DNA from: CAVRQM01 sp963723455
GTDB lineage: Bacteria > Pseudomonadota > Alphaproteobacteria > Acetobacterales > Acetobacteraceae
Direction of reading: 5' to 3'
Assembly: GCA_963723455.1 (NCBI GenBank)
Contig: CAVRQM010000001.1
Coordinates: forward strand, 186,001-250,000
DNA length: 64,000 nucleotides
The notes beneath the pieces are model-generated. The model had not been told where the DNA came from and searched no databases. It worked only from the letters and a program-made list of their open reading frames with translations. This document shows, piece after piece, positions 36,860-46,130 of this stretch. The position numbers and the translations under genes are program-made. Within the stretch, counting starts at the first letter, position 1, and each line of letters opens with the position of its first letter.

Positions 36860-39800
36860 TCAGGCGAAGCGGCGCAGGTCCAACGTGCGCGGCAGTTCCC
36901 GGCTCGGGCCGGCCTGCGCCAGCGCCGCCGGGGGCGGCATCGGCCCAGGCGTGTGGCCGAACGGAAAGAACCGCGCCCGCCGCCGCGCCTCCGCCTCCTG
37001 CGCGTTGACCGGATAGGTCTCGTAGCTGCGGCCGCCCGGGTGAGCGACGTGGTGGGTCAGGCCGCCCAGGCTGCGCCCGGACCACGAATCATAGATGTCG
37101 AATACCACCGGCGTCTGCGCCGGAATCATCGGATGCAGCGCGGCCGAGGGCTGCCACGCCTTGAAGCGTATGCCAGAGACGTATTCGCCGACCTGCTCGG
37201 TCGGCGATAGCTTCACCTCGGCGCCGTTGCAGGCCAGCACGAACCGCTCCGACTGCCACCCCGTGACCCGCGCCTGCAAGCGCTCCGCCGAGCTGTCCAC
37301 GTAGCGCACGGTGCCGCCCGCCGCCGGATCCTCGCCCAGCACGTGCCACGGCTCCAGCGCATGACGCAGCTCCAGCCCGATGCCGCGCACCGCCACGCTG
37401 CCGATCACCGGAAAGCGGTGCGCGAAATGCGGCGCGAACCAGTCCTTGTCGATGGCGAAGCCCCAGCCCGCAAGCTCCTCCAGGGCATCGGAAAAGTCCT
37501 GCTCGCAGAAATGCGGCAGCATGAAATCGTCGTGCAGCCGCGCGCCCCAGCGCACCAGCCGCCGCTCGTACGGATGCTGCCAGAACGCCGCCAGCGCCGC
37601 GCGCATCAGCAGGCTCTGCGCCGCAGCCATCCGCGCGTGCGGCGGCATCTCGAAGGCGCGGAACTCGACCAGCCCGCGCCGGCCCGTGGCGCTGTTCGGG
37701 TCGTACATCTTGTCGATGCAGAACTCCGTGCGGTGTGTGTTGCCCTGCATGTCGGCCAGGATGTTGCGCAGCAGCCGGTCGGGCACCCAGGGCGGCACCG
37801 GGCGAAACGGGGTGATCTGCGCGAACGCGATCTCCAGCTCGGCCAGCGCGTCGTCGCGCGCCTCGTCAACGCGCGGATGCTGGCTCATCGGTCCGATGAA
37901 CAGGCCGGAGAAGGCGAAGGACAGGCTGGGATGGTTGTGCCAGAAGCCGAGCAGGCTCTTCAGCAGATCGGGACGTCGCAGGAACGGGAATCCTCCGCCC
38001 GCGCCGCGCCCATGACGACGTGATTGCCGCCGCCGGTGCCGACATGTCGGCCGTCCAGCATGAACTTCTCCGCCGACAGCCCGGCCTGCCGCGCCTCCTC
38101 ATATAGCTGTTCGGTGCGCTCGACATGCTCGGCCCAGCTTGCGGCGGGATGCACGTTGACCTCGATCACGCCCGGGTCCGGCGTGACGGAAAAGGCCAGC
38201 AGTCGAGGGTCGTGCGGCGGCTGGTAGCCCTCCAGCACCACCGGCCGGCCGAACTCGGCGGCCGTCGCTTCGATCGCAGCGACCAATTCGATCCAGTCCT
38301 CGGCGGCATGCAGCGGCGGGATGAACACGCTGAGCAGCCCGCCGCGCGGCTCGATCGCCAGGGCGGTGCGCACCAGGTCCGGTTCGCCACGCCCCACCAG
38401 CGGGCGGTCCTGCTGCACGGCGCGGTCGCGGGCATGGCCGTTGCCAAGATGCGGCGCATGGGCGCGGCGCAGCATCGCCTGCGGCGGCAGCGGCTCGCGC
38501 GGCGCGAACGGGTCCGGCTCGGCGCTGATCTCGATGCTCTCGGGATCGACCCAGGGCAGGCTCTCCAGCGGCAGGCGCAGGCCGATATGGCTGTCGCCCG
38601 GCACCAGGAACAGCGTGTCGTCGCGAAGGAACCAGCGCCCCGACTGCCAGCGGCGCGTCGGACCCTCGCCCAGCCGGCGCAGCGGCAGCACGCTGCCGAC
38701 CGGCGAGGCGAGGCCCTGCGAGAACACCCGCGCCATGCGCGCCCGCGCCAGCGGGTCACGCAATCTGCTGTCCTCCGCGATGACGTTGGCCGGCAGCCGG
38801 TGCTCGCGCCACAGGTAATAGTGCACGTCCTCATGCGCCGGCAGCACGCGCGCCGGATCGACCTGCAGGCGTTCCGCCAGCGCCGCCGCGAACCGCGCCG
38901 CGTCCTCGGCCCCGGCGGTGTCGCGGTCACGATCGGGGTCGGCCAGCAGCGCCGGATCGCTCCAAACCGCCTCGCCATCGCCGCGCCAGACCGCGTGCAG
39001 CGCCCAGCGCGGCAGCTGCTCGCCGGGGTAGTGCTTGCCGGTGGCGTGCATCAGCGCCGCCCCCGGCGACCACAGCCTTGCCAGCCGCCGGATCAGCCGC
39101 CCGGCGCGGCCGCGCTTGGTCGGCCCCAGCGCGTCGGCGTTCCATTCCGCACCATCGGCATCGCCCGCCGCCACGAAAGTCGGCTCGCCCCCGAAGGTCA
39201 GGCGCATGTCGGCCGCCCGCAGCGCGCGATCGACGCGCGCGCCGGCGGCCAGGATGTCCTGCCACTGCCGATCGGTGTACGGCTTGGTCACGCGCGGAGT
39301 CTCGCTCACGCGGGTCACCTGCATGTCCACGTCGAAGGCGACCTCGCTCTGGCTGACGCCGCCGCTGATCGGCGCGGCCGATTGCGGGGCCGGGCTGGCG
39401 GCCAGCGGAATATGCCCCTCGCCGGCCATCAGGCCCGACGTGGCGTCCAGCCCGATCCACCCGGCGCCGGGCAGATAGACCTCGGCCCAGGCGTGCAGGT
39501 CGGTGAAGTCGGCGGGCGGCCCCGCGGGACCATCGATCGGGCTGACATCGGCGACCAGCTGGATCAGGTAGCCGGAGACGAAGCGCGCGGCGAAGCCGAG
39601 ATGGCGCAGCAGCTGCACCAGCAGCCAGGCGGAATCGCGGCAACTGCCCTTGCCCGCCGCCAGCGTCTCCTCGGGCGTCCAGACGCCCGGCTCCATGCGC
39701 ACGATATAGGCGACCCGCTGCTGCACCGCGCGGTTCAGCGCCACCAGCAGATCGACGGTTCGCGGACCGCCCATCGGCGTCTCGGCGACCAGCCCGGCCA

Positions 39801-40179
39801 GGAGCGGCCCGGCCGGCTCGACCCGGCGATACGGCGCAAGCTCCTGCTCCAGCACCGGGTCGTAGGCGAACGGAAAGGTCTCCGCGTCGGGTTCCAGGAA
39901 AAAGTCGAACGGGTTCACGGTCGCCATGTCGGCAATCAGATCGACCGTGACCTCGAACGCGCGCACCGGATCGGGAAACACCACGCGGGCCAGGAAATTG
40001 CCCTGCGGATCCTGCTGCCAGTTCACGAAATGCGGCTGTGGCGCGATCTGCAGGCTGTACGACAGGATCGGCGTGCGCGCGTGCGGCGCCGGGCGCAGTC
40101 GGATGGTCTGCGGCCCCAGCGTCACCAGCCGGTCGTATCGATACGAGGTCCGGTGCGTCAGCGCGGCATGGATCGACAT
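36860..40179 (-). pseudogene. Transglutaminase-DUF2126 protein, one frame break
   Basis: This large (about 1106 aa) protein opens with a transglutaminase-like domain: beta region from MSIHAALTHRTSYRY, Cys180 (GSCRDSAW), His229 (DLHAWAEVY) and Asp245 (GLDATSGL). It continues into DUF2126 (RLTFGGEPTFVAAGD, EVNVHPAASWAEH, GTGGGNHVVMGAA and YETYPVNAQEAEARRRARF), itself related to circularly permuted ATP-grasp/amidoligase folds. A missing C in a CCCC run near 37988 splits it; correcting that joins the segments without loss. It starts 20 bases after the FAD oxidoreductase stop. The family is predicted to act in peptide modification, but no substrate is known. Confidence 0.88.
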
Positions 40180-40199
40180 GGCTGCCTTTCGGGCGGTCG

Positions 40200-41353
40200 T
40201 CAGTCGGCTGGGACGTCTGCGGCGCGGAGCAAGTCGAAGCGTCGAGGGTCAAGGCGAGGCAAGATCCGGGCCGCATCGCCCATCCATGCGGCGGGGTCGC
40301 GGCCGGCGACCAGATCGGCGACCAGCCGCCCCGCCGCAGGCGAGGTCTGGATGCCGTAGCCGCCCTGCCCGACGCACCACATGAAGCCGTCCGCCCCGTC
40401 CGCCCAGCCGAAGGCGAGGCCGCCATCCGGCGTGAAGGTGCGCAGCCCGGCCCAGGCGCGCTCGATCCGCGTCACGGGAATGTCCAGCGCCTGCTGCATG
40501 CGGTCGATCGCCAGCGCGATGTCCAGTTCGTCCGGCTGGACGTCGTGCGCATGCATCGGCGTCTCGTCGGCCGGCGAGACCATCAGCCGCGTGCGCGCCT
40601 CCGGGCCTGGCGTACCAGGTCTGTGCGAAATCCTGGATCATCGGCCAGTCGCGCACGATCCAGGGCGCGGGGTCGATGATGACGCCGGTGCGCCGCTTCG
40701 GCGCCAGCCCCAGCGGCGCCAGCCCGGCCTGCCCGGCCACCACGTCGCCCCACGCGCCGGCGGCGTTGACCAGCACGCGGCGCCTCGAACCGGTCGCCGC
40801 CGATCACCTCGACCCGCCATTGCCCGCCCGCCCGCTCGATCCGCCCGGTGCGGCTGCGCAGCGCCAGCGCCCCGCCGTGCGCGCGCGTCTGGCGCAGGAA
40901 GCCCTGGTGCAAAGCCGCTACGTCCATGTCGAACCCGTCGTCCTCGACGGCGGCGGCAGCGGCATGGCCCGGCCGCAGCGCCGGCACCAGGGCTTGCGCC
41001 TGGACGGTCGGAATGGCGCGCAGGCCGTGCCCCCCGGCCACCGCCGCGCCCAGCGCCGCCGTCTCGCCGGCCAGCGCCAGCGTCAGGACCGGGCGATGCG
41101 ACATCAGCGCCGTCCCGGCGAACCCGGGCGGCGGCGCTTCGAAAAACCCGCGCGACAGCACGGTCAGCGCGCGCGCGTCCGGCGGCCCGTAATTGGCGGT
41201 CCACAGCGCCGCCGAGCGGCCGGTGGTATGATAGCCGGCCGCGTCCTCCGCCTCGATCAGCGCCACCCGGCGATCAGCGGCGAGGTGGGCGGCGACGGTC
41301 GCCCCGGCGATGCCGGCACCGATCACCAGCGCGTCGAAATGCTGCACGTCCAT
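40200..41353 (-). pseudogene. DAO-type FAD-dependent oxidoreductase, two frame breaks
   Basis: The N-terminus has the FAD motif ALVIGAGIAGATVAAHL and GYHTTGRSAALWTANYGPP, typical of the D-amino-acid-oxidase/glycine-oxidase superfamily. The frame breaks near 40785 (before VLVNAAGAWGDVVAGQAG) and near 40605 (before the MVSPADETPMHAHDV segment). The C-terminal part ends in WCVGQGGYGIQTSPAAGRL, the second FAD contact. Two single-base insertions explain both and leave 383 aa. It heads the transglutaminase/ATP-grasp operon. It would oxidise an amine or N-substituted amino acid, but the substrate is unknown. Confidence 0.85.
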
Positions 41354-41459
41354 GCGCCGCAGCATCGGGCGGCGCACCGCCCTTCGCAACTGCGAAAAGC
41401 GGCCGTGACAGCGGCCGGGCCGGGCATTATCTCGGCGGCTCAAGCACGGGGACGGATGG

Positions 41460-42071
41460 ATGGTGCGTTCGATGCGGCATTGGCTGATGGCTGGGGTCGT
41501 GGCGTCCCTGGCCGGATGCGGCCCAAAATACTCCCCGGACGTGTACTCAAGTGCCGCCGTGCAGCAGGCCAACAAGGTGGATCGCGGCATCGTGGTCGGC
41601 GTGCGCCAGGTCGGTGTCAGCGCGCCCGGCGTGGCGGGTGCCGCGGTCGGCGGGGCCGCCGGCGGCATCGCCGGGTCGGAGGCGCCGGGCGGCAGCGTCG
41701 GCTCGGCATTCGGGGCTCTGGGCGGCGCGTTGCTCGGCGGGCTGGTTGGCACCGGGGTCGAGCATGCCGCGGGGGATACGTTCGCGTATGAGTACATCGT
41801 GCGCAAGACGACGGGCGATCTGGTCTCGGTGACGCAGAAGGACCGCTCGCCGCTGCAGATCGGGGCCAAGGTGCTGGTGATCGCCGGCAACCAGGCCCGT
41901 GTGGTCCCGGACTACACTGACCCGGCTCTGGCCAGCACCGCTCCGCCGTCAGGCGCGCCCGCGCCCCCGCCGACCGAGACCGCACCCATGCCTGCGGCGG
42001 TCTCGGCCACCCCTCTGGCCCCGCTGCCGCCGCTGTCGGCGTTCACCGCGCCCGGCATGGCGGCGCCGTAG
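41460..42071 (+). CDS. Glycine-zipper outer-membrane lipoprotein
   Basis: This 203-aa protein has a lipoprotein signal with lipobox LAGC (residues 17-20) and then YSSAAVQQANKVDRGIVVG, the start of SlyB/Pcp-type lipoproteins. Long Gly/Ala zipper segments follow (GAAVGGAAGGIAG, FGALGGALLGGLVG). The C-terminal 50 residues are Pro/Ala-rich and probably disordered. It would sit in the outer membrane and support envelope integrity. It is divergent from the oxidoreductase operon. Confidence 0.85.
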   Translation: MVRSMRHWLMAGVVASLAGCGPKYSPDVYSSAAVQQANKVDRGIVVGVRQVGVSAPGVAGAAVGGAAGGIAGSEAPGGSVGSAFGALGGALLGGLVGTGVEHAAGDTFAYEYIVRKTTGDLVSVTQKDRSPLQIGAKVLVIAGNQARVVPDYTDPALASTAPPSGAPAPPPTETAPMPAAVSATPLAPLPPLSAFTAPGMAAP

Positions 42072-42098
42072 CACGGGCCAACCCGGGCCACACGGCGC

Positions 42099-42338
42099 TC
42101 AGTCGCAGTCGCACCCGGGCGTCGGGCCGCGCTCGGCGCGCACCAGATGATGGTCGATCCATTCGGCCACCAGGCGCCGCGCCTCGTTCAGCGAGGCCTC
42201 CGGGTGGTGGATGCGGTACAGCGTCGTACAGGCACCAAACGCCGCCAGGTCGGCGGTGCCGAGCGCGCGCAACTCCCCATAAGCGGTGACCACTGCGCGT
42301 TCGCAGCGGCGGGCGATATGACTGAACTCGCGTCCCAT
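42099..42338 (-). CDS. Small conserved hypothetical protein
   Basis: This 79-aa, mostly helical protein (ERAVVTAYGELRAL, ASLNEARRLVAEWIDHHLV) has a short Cys-containing acidic tail (GCDCD). I do not recognise a named family. The reading is supported by even amino-acid use and by its fit between neighbouring genes. The ribosome-binding site is weak. Confidence 0.55.
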   Translation of the reverse strand: MGREFSHIARRCERAVVTAYGELRALGTADLAAFGACTTLYRIHHPEASLNEARRLVAEWIDHHLVRAERGPTPGCDCD

Positions 42339-42406
42339 GCGCCGACATTAGGGGCGGTGGAGGCAGGCCGCAATGCGCCGCCGCCCTGGATCATCGGCCG
42401 AAAGCA

Positions 42407-43513
42407 CTACTCCACCGCAAAGCGATTTCGGATCTCCGCGGCCACGCGACCGGCTTCGTCCAGCGGCGTGCGCGGCCACGGCGACACGTCGGCCCGGAAC
42501 GGCCGCACCTGCCCGGCCTCGGTCATTCGGGCGAGGAAACGCCGCTGCCGCGCCCCGGCCAGTTCCGGCAGCGCCACATAGACAGGAACCGAGGTCGAGC
42601 ACGCCTCGCTCAGCATCGACACGGAATCGCCGGTGACGACGACCGCATCGGCGGCGGCCAGGAAGCCGAGATACGGATTCTCGCCCGGCTCGCCCCAGCG
42701 GTACAGCAGGTGCATGACGTTCGACAGCCCGGCCGCCAGCGCGTCGGACGCCTCGCGCCCGGTGCGCCGGCTGGTGCTGGCCAACACCGAGCCGCCCAGT
42801 CCGCCGGCAACCCGCGCTACCGAGCGGGCCAGCGCGTGCGCCCGCGCCGGCTCCATGTCGGCCCCCCGGACCGGGCCGCCGACCAGCAGCGCCACGCGCG
42901 GGTGCGGCAGATGATCCAGTCGCTCGCCCCATTGCGCCGCCGCATGGCGCAGCGCCTGCGGCCCGATGCGGTGGGGCGTGCCCAGCACCGGCAGCACGTT
43001 GGCCGCGTCGGCTCGCGGCTCCTGTTCCGGGATCACCAACAGGTCGTAGTCGGCACGCCGCGCCAGGCCCCCGAGCAGGCTGGCGACACCGGGGAGCAGG
43101 CAATGCACGACGCGGCAGCCCAGCCGCGTCTTGAGCCACAGCGCCACAGCAGCCGAGCGGCGGCCCGCCGACAGCACCAGAAGCGGCCGCGCCGCCCCGG
43201 GCTGCGGCGGCAGCCGCTGCCGCGCCGCGGCGCCGGCGACGCCCAGCAGCGAGCCGCCGCGCGACAGCGCCGCGGCATGGCCCAGCCAATTCCAGGCGAG
43301 CGGCACCCGGCGGAACGGCACGCCCAACCGTTCGGCTATGCCCAGGGCCTGCGCCGAGCCGCCGTCGCGCAGGTCGTCCAGCACCCAGACCCGCGCCTGC
43401 GCCGGTCCCTGCCCGGCCGGCATCTGGGCCTGCGGCTGGCCGCCGTCCGCGCGTCGCGTGTCGCGCTCGGCCATGCGGTCAGGGTCGGACATCGGCACGG
43501 CCGTGTTCGGCAA
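42407..43513 (-). CDS. ELM1-like family protein
   Basis: This protein of up to 368 aa belongs to the ELM1/DUF1022 family, named after the plant mitochondrial fission factor ELM1 and common in alphaproteobacteria. Landmarks are VWVLDDLRDGGSAQALGIAE near the N-terminus, LLVIPEQEP, and the C-terminal GT-B-like segment VVTGDSVSMLSEACSTSVPV. The fold looks like a GT-B glycosyltransferase, and the bacterial role may be in envelope sugars (inference). Starts at 43513, 43492 or 43474 are all possible. It is divergent from pyrE. Confidence 0.85.
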   Translation of the reverse strand: MPNTAVPMSDPDRMAERDTRRADGGQPQAQMPAGQGPAQARVWVLDDLRDGGSAQALGIAERLGVPFRRVPLAWNWLGHAAALSRGGSLLGVAGAAARQRLPPQPGAARPLLVLSAGRRSAAVALWLKTRLGCRVVHCLLPGVASLLGGLARRADYDLLVIPEQEPRADAANVLPVLGTPHRIGPQALRHAAAQWGERLDHLPHPRVALLVGGPVRGADMEPARAHALARSVARVAGGLGGSVLASTSRRTGREASDALAAGLSNVMHLLYRWGEPGENPYLGFLAAADAVVVTGDSVSMLSEACSTSVPVYVALPELAGARQRRFLARMTEAGQVRPFRADVSPWPRTPLDEAGRVAAEIRNRFAVE

Positions 43514-43575
43514 TCACCCATTGGCGTCGCCGGCCCAGCGCGGCTAGACCGGACCCATCAAAGGGAGCCGGCGCC

Positions 43576-44322
43576 ATGACCAAGCCGCAGATGACGGCCA
43601 AGCTGCACATGACCGACTGGGACCGGGATGCGGCGCTGACCGCGGCGCGTATCCTGCTTGAGATCAAGGCCGTCAATTTCCGTCCCGAGGAACCTTACAC
43701 CTTCACGTCGGGCTGGAAGTCGCCCGTCTATATCGACTGCCGCCGAATCATCTTCTTTCCGCGTGCCCGGTCGAAGATCTGCGAACTCGCCGTGGAGAAG
43801 ATAGGCCGCCACGTCGGCTATGAAAGCATCGAGGCGGTGGCGGGCGGCGAGACCGCGGGCATCCCCTTTGCCGCCTGGATCGCCGAGCGGATGTTGGCCC
43901 CGATGGCCTATGTGCGCAAGCAGCCCAAGGGATTTGGGCGCAACGCGCTGATCGAGGGCGACGTGCCCGAGGGCCTGCGCACGCTGCTGGTTGAGGATCT
44001 GACCACCGACGGGCAGAGCAAGATCCGCTTCGCGACCGCGCTGCGCGAGGCCGGCGCGATCTGCAACCACGCTTTCGTGGTGTTCTTCTACGGCGTCTTC
44101 CCCGGCAGCTTCGAGACGCTGGCGGCAATGGACATCTCGCTGCACCACCTGTGCACCTGGTGGGACGTGCTGGAAGCCTGCCGCGACCGGCCGTATTTTG
44201 CCGAGCCGGCGCTGGCCGAGGTGCGGCGGTTCCTGGAGAACCCGGTCGCCTGGTCAGCCGCGCATGGCGGGGTTGCAAGCGCCGAAGAAGCCGAGAACCG
44301 CCGCGCCGCCGCCGCGCAGTAG
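43576..44322 (+). CDS. pyrE: Orotate phosphoribosyltransferase
   Basis: This 248-aa enzyme joins orotate to PRPP, making orotidine 5'-phosphate in pyrimidine synthesis. Landmarks are FTSGWKSPVYIDCRRIIFF (orotate loop), AVAGGETAGIPFAAWIAE, AYVRKQPKGFGRNALIEGD (flexible loop) and the PRPP motif TLLVEDLTTDGQSK. The 30-residue Ala/Glu-rich C-terminal tail is longer than in E. coli. It starts with MTKPQMTAKLHM. Internal Met codons at residues 6 and 12 are alternative starts. Confidence 0.95.
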   Translation: MTKPQMTAKLHMTDWDRDAALTAARILLEIKAVNFRPEEPYTFTSGWKSPVYIDCRRIIFFPRARSKICELAVEKIGRHVGYESIEAVAGGETAGIPFAAWIAERMLAPMAYVRKQPKGFGRNALIEGDVPEGLRTLLVEDLTTDGQSKIRFATALREAGAICNHAFVVFFYGVFPGSFETLAAMDISLHHLCTWWDVLEACRDRPYFAEPALAEVRRFLENPVAWSAAHGGVASAEEAENRRAAAAQ

Positions 44323-44377
44323 CACGCGGCCGCGCGCCGGGCGTATGCTGACTCAACCTAAACACGGGAACCCATCC

Positions 44378-45793
44378 ATGACCCCGCCGCCCGCCGCCGC
44401 GCTGCGCCCGAACTCACCCGCCGCGCGCGATGTCGCGCATGTGCTGCATTCGTACACCGACCTGCGCGCCCACCAGACCAACGGCCCGATCGTCATCACC
44501 CGCGGCGAAGGCGTGCGGGTCTGGGACGATGCGGGACGCAGCTACATCGACACGGTAGCAGGTCTATGGTGCGCCTCGTTGGGCTTCTCCAACGAACGCC
44601 TGGTCGAGGCGGCGGCCGCCCAGATGCGCAAGTTGCCGTTCTACCACAGCTTCACCGCGAAATCGCACGAGCCGACCATCGACCTGGCGGAGATGCTGAT
44701 TGCCCGCGCGCCGGTGCCGATGAGCAAGGTGTTCTTTGCCAATTCCGGCTCCGAGGCGAACGACACCGCGATCAAGATGGTCTGGTACTTGAACAATGCG
44801 CTTGGCCGGCCCGAGAAGAAGAAGCTGATCGGCCGGGTGCGCGGCTATCACGGCATCACCCTCGCCGCGTCCAGCCTGACCGGGCTGGTCAACAATCACC
44901 GCAGCTTCGACGTGCCGCTGGCGCGGTTCATCCACACCACGACGCCGCATTTCTACCATGGCGGCGTCGAGGGCGAGAGCGAGGAGCAGTTCGCCTCGCG
45001 CTGTGCCGAGGATCTGGAGAAGTTGATCCTGGCGGAAGGGCCGGACACGGTTGCTGCGATGTGGGCCGAGCCGGTGATGGGCGCCGGCGGCGTGATCGTG
45101 CCGCCGCGCACCTATTTCGAGAAGATCCAGGCGGTGCTGCGCAAATACGACGTGCTGCTGGTCGCCGACGAGGTGATCTGCGGCTTCTGGCGCACCGGCG
45201 AATACTGGGGCAGCCAGACGTTCGGCATGCAGCCGGACATCCTGGTGTGCGCCAAGGCGCTGTCCTCGGCATATCTGCCGATCAGCGCGGTGATGGTCAA
45301 CGAGCGGGTGTTCGAGGGGCTGGCCGACGAGAGCCACGTCATCGGCACCTGGGGCCACGGCTTCACCTATTCCGGCCATCCGGTGCCCGCGGCGGTGGCG
45401 ATCGAGACGCTCAAGATCTACGACGAGACCGACATCGGCAGCCATGTCCGCGAGGTCGGCGCGCACATGCAGGCGGGACTGCGCGAGCGCTTCGCGCAGC
45501 ACCCGCTGGTCGGCGAGGTGCGCGGCGTCGGCCTGATCGGCGCCGTCGAGCTGGTCGAGGACCGCGCGACGAAGCGCAACTTCGACCCCGCGCGCAAAGT
45601 CGCGATCCGCGCGCAGAAGCTGGGCGAGGCGCACGGCATCATCGGCCGCGCCGCCCCCGGCGACACGCTGTGCTTCAGCCCGCCGCTGATCATCACCGAG
45701 CGCGAGATCGACGAGGTGCTGGACGGCTTCGTGCTGGCGCTGGACGAGCTGGCGGTGGAGCTGCGGCGCGAGGGAATGGCGGCAGTGGCGTAG
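44378..45793 (+). CDS. Class III omega-aminotransferase
   Basis: This 471-aa PLP-dependent class III transaminase has the PLP lysine at Lys293 (CAKALSSAYLPIS), the pyridine-N contact Asp264 (VADEVICGFWRTG) and the cofactor phosphate loop ANSGSEANDTAIK. It belongs to the aspartate aminotransferase family subgroup with putrescine-, beta-alanine- and omega-amino-acid:pyruvate transaminases. The exact donor is not decided. The start ATG follows AACACGGGAA. It is 55 bases after pyrE and probably has its own promoter. Confidence 0.9.
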   Translation: MTPPPAAALRPNSPAARDVAHVLHSYTDLRAHQTNGPIVITRGEGVRVWDDAGRSYIDTVAGLWCASLGFSNERLVEAAAAQMRKLPFYHSFTAKSHEPTIDLAEMLIARAPVPMSKVFFANSGSEANDTAIKMVWYLNNALGRPEKKKLIGRVRGYHGITLAASSLTGLVNNHRSFDVPLARFIHTTTPHFYHGGVEGESEEQFASRCAEDLEKLILAEGPDTVAAMWAEPVMGAGGVIVPPRTYFEKIQAVLRKYDVLLVADEVICGFWRTGEYWGSQTFGMQPDILVCAKALSSAYLPISAVMVNERVFEGLADESHVIGTWGHGFTYSGHPVPAAVAIETLKIYDETDIGSHVREVGAHMQAGLRERFAQHPLVGEVRGVGLIGAVELVEDRATKRNFDPARKVAIRAQKLGEAHGIIGRAAPGDTLCFSPPLIITEREIDEVLDGFVLALDELAVELRREGMAAVA

Positions 45794-45847
45794 CCGCGCG
45801 ACACGCTGCGCCGCGCTGCGACGGATCCGGGCTGGATCCGTCGGGCG

Positions 45848-45938
45848 TGGCGGATGGAGTGGGATTCGAACCCACGGTACGCTATTAACGTACACACGCT
45901 TTCCAAGCGTGCGCCTTAAGCCGCTCGGCCATCCATCC
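45848..45938 (-). tRNA. tRNA-Ser(GGA)
   Basis: The minus strand begins GGATGGATGGCCGAGC and ends TCCATCCGCCA, so the acceptor stem GGATGGA/TCCATCC pairs fully and CCA is encoded. The anticodon stem CACGC/GCGTG closes the loop TTGGAAA with anticodon GGA. A long variable arm (around GTACGTTAATAGCGTAC) and the T arm GTGGGTTCGAATCCCAC complete a type II tRNA. The serine identity follows from the anticodon and the long variable arm. Confidence 0.96.
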
Positions 45939-45990
45939 TTTCCACGCCGCTCGCGCGGACGCGCGGCTCTCGGAACAGCCCTGCCCCGGC

Positions 45991-46078
45991 TCGCCATGGC
46001 CGGGCCTGACCCGGGCATCCACGGACGCGCCTCAGGGCGGCGCGCGGATCCCCGCATCAAGTCCCGGGATGACGGTTC
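45991..46078. repeat. Dispersed-type intergenic repeat
   Basis: The stretch starts TCGCCATGGCCGGGCCTGAC and ends AAGTCCCGGGATGACGG, with internal self-complementary CCGGGC/GCCCGG-type arms. This wording is the style of mini-repeats scattered between genes in several alphaproteobacteria, and the 1360-1388 element is similar. It lies between tRNA-Ser and lepA. Copy number elsewhere cannot be seen from this window. Confidence 0.45.
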
Positions 46079-46130
46079 CCGCGAGGAGCCGACCCGAACG
46101 CCGCGCTTCTAGCAAACCGTCGCCGGCGCG

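Noticed and set aside
34743..40359. Very long plus-strand reading frames (744 and 757 aa) opposite the transglutaminase operon
   Set aside because: They are opposite-strand shadows of high-GC genes, rich in Arg, Ala, Pro and His with no domain, and the minus strand carries clear family motifs.
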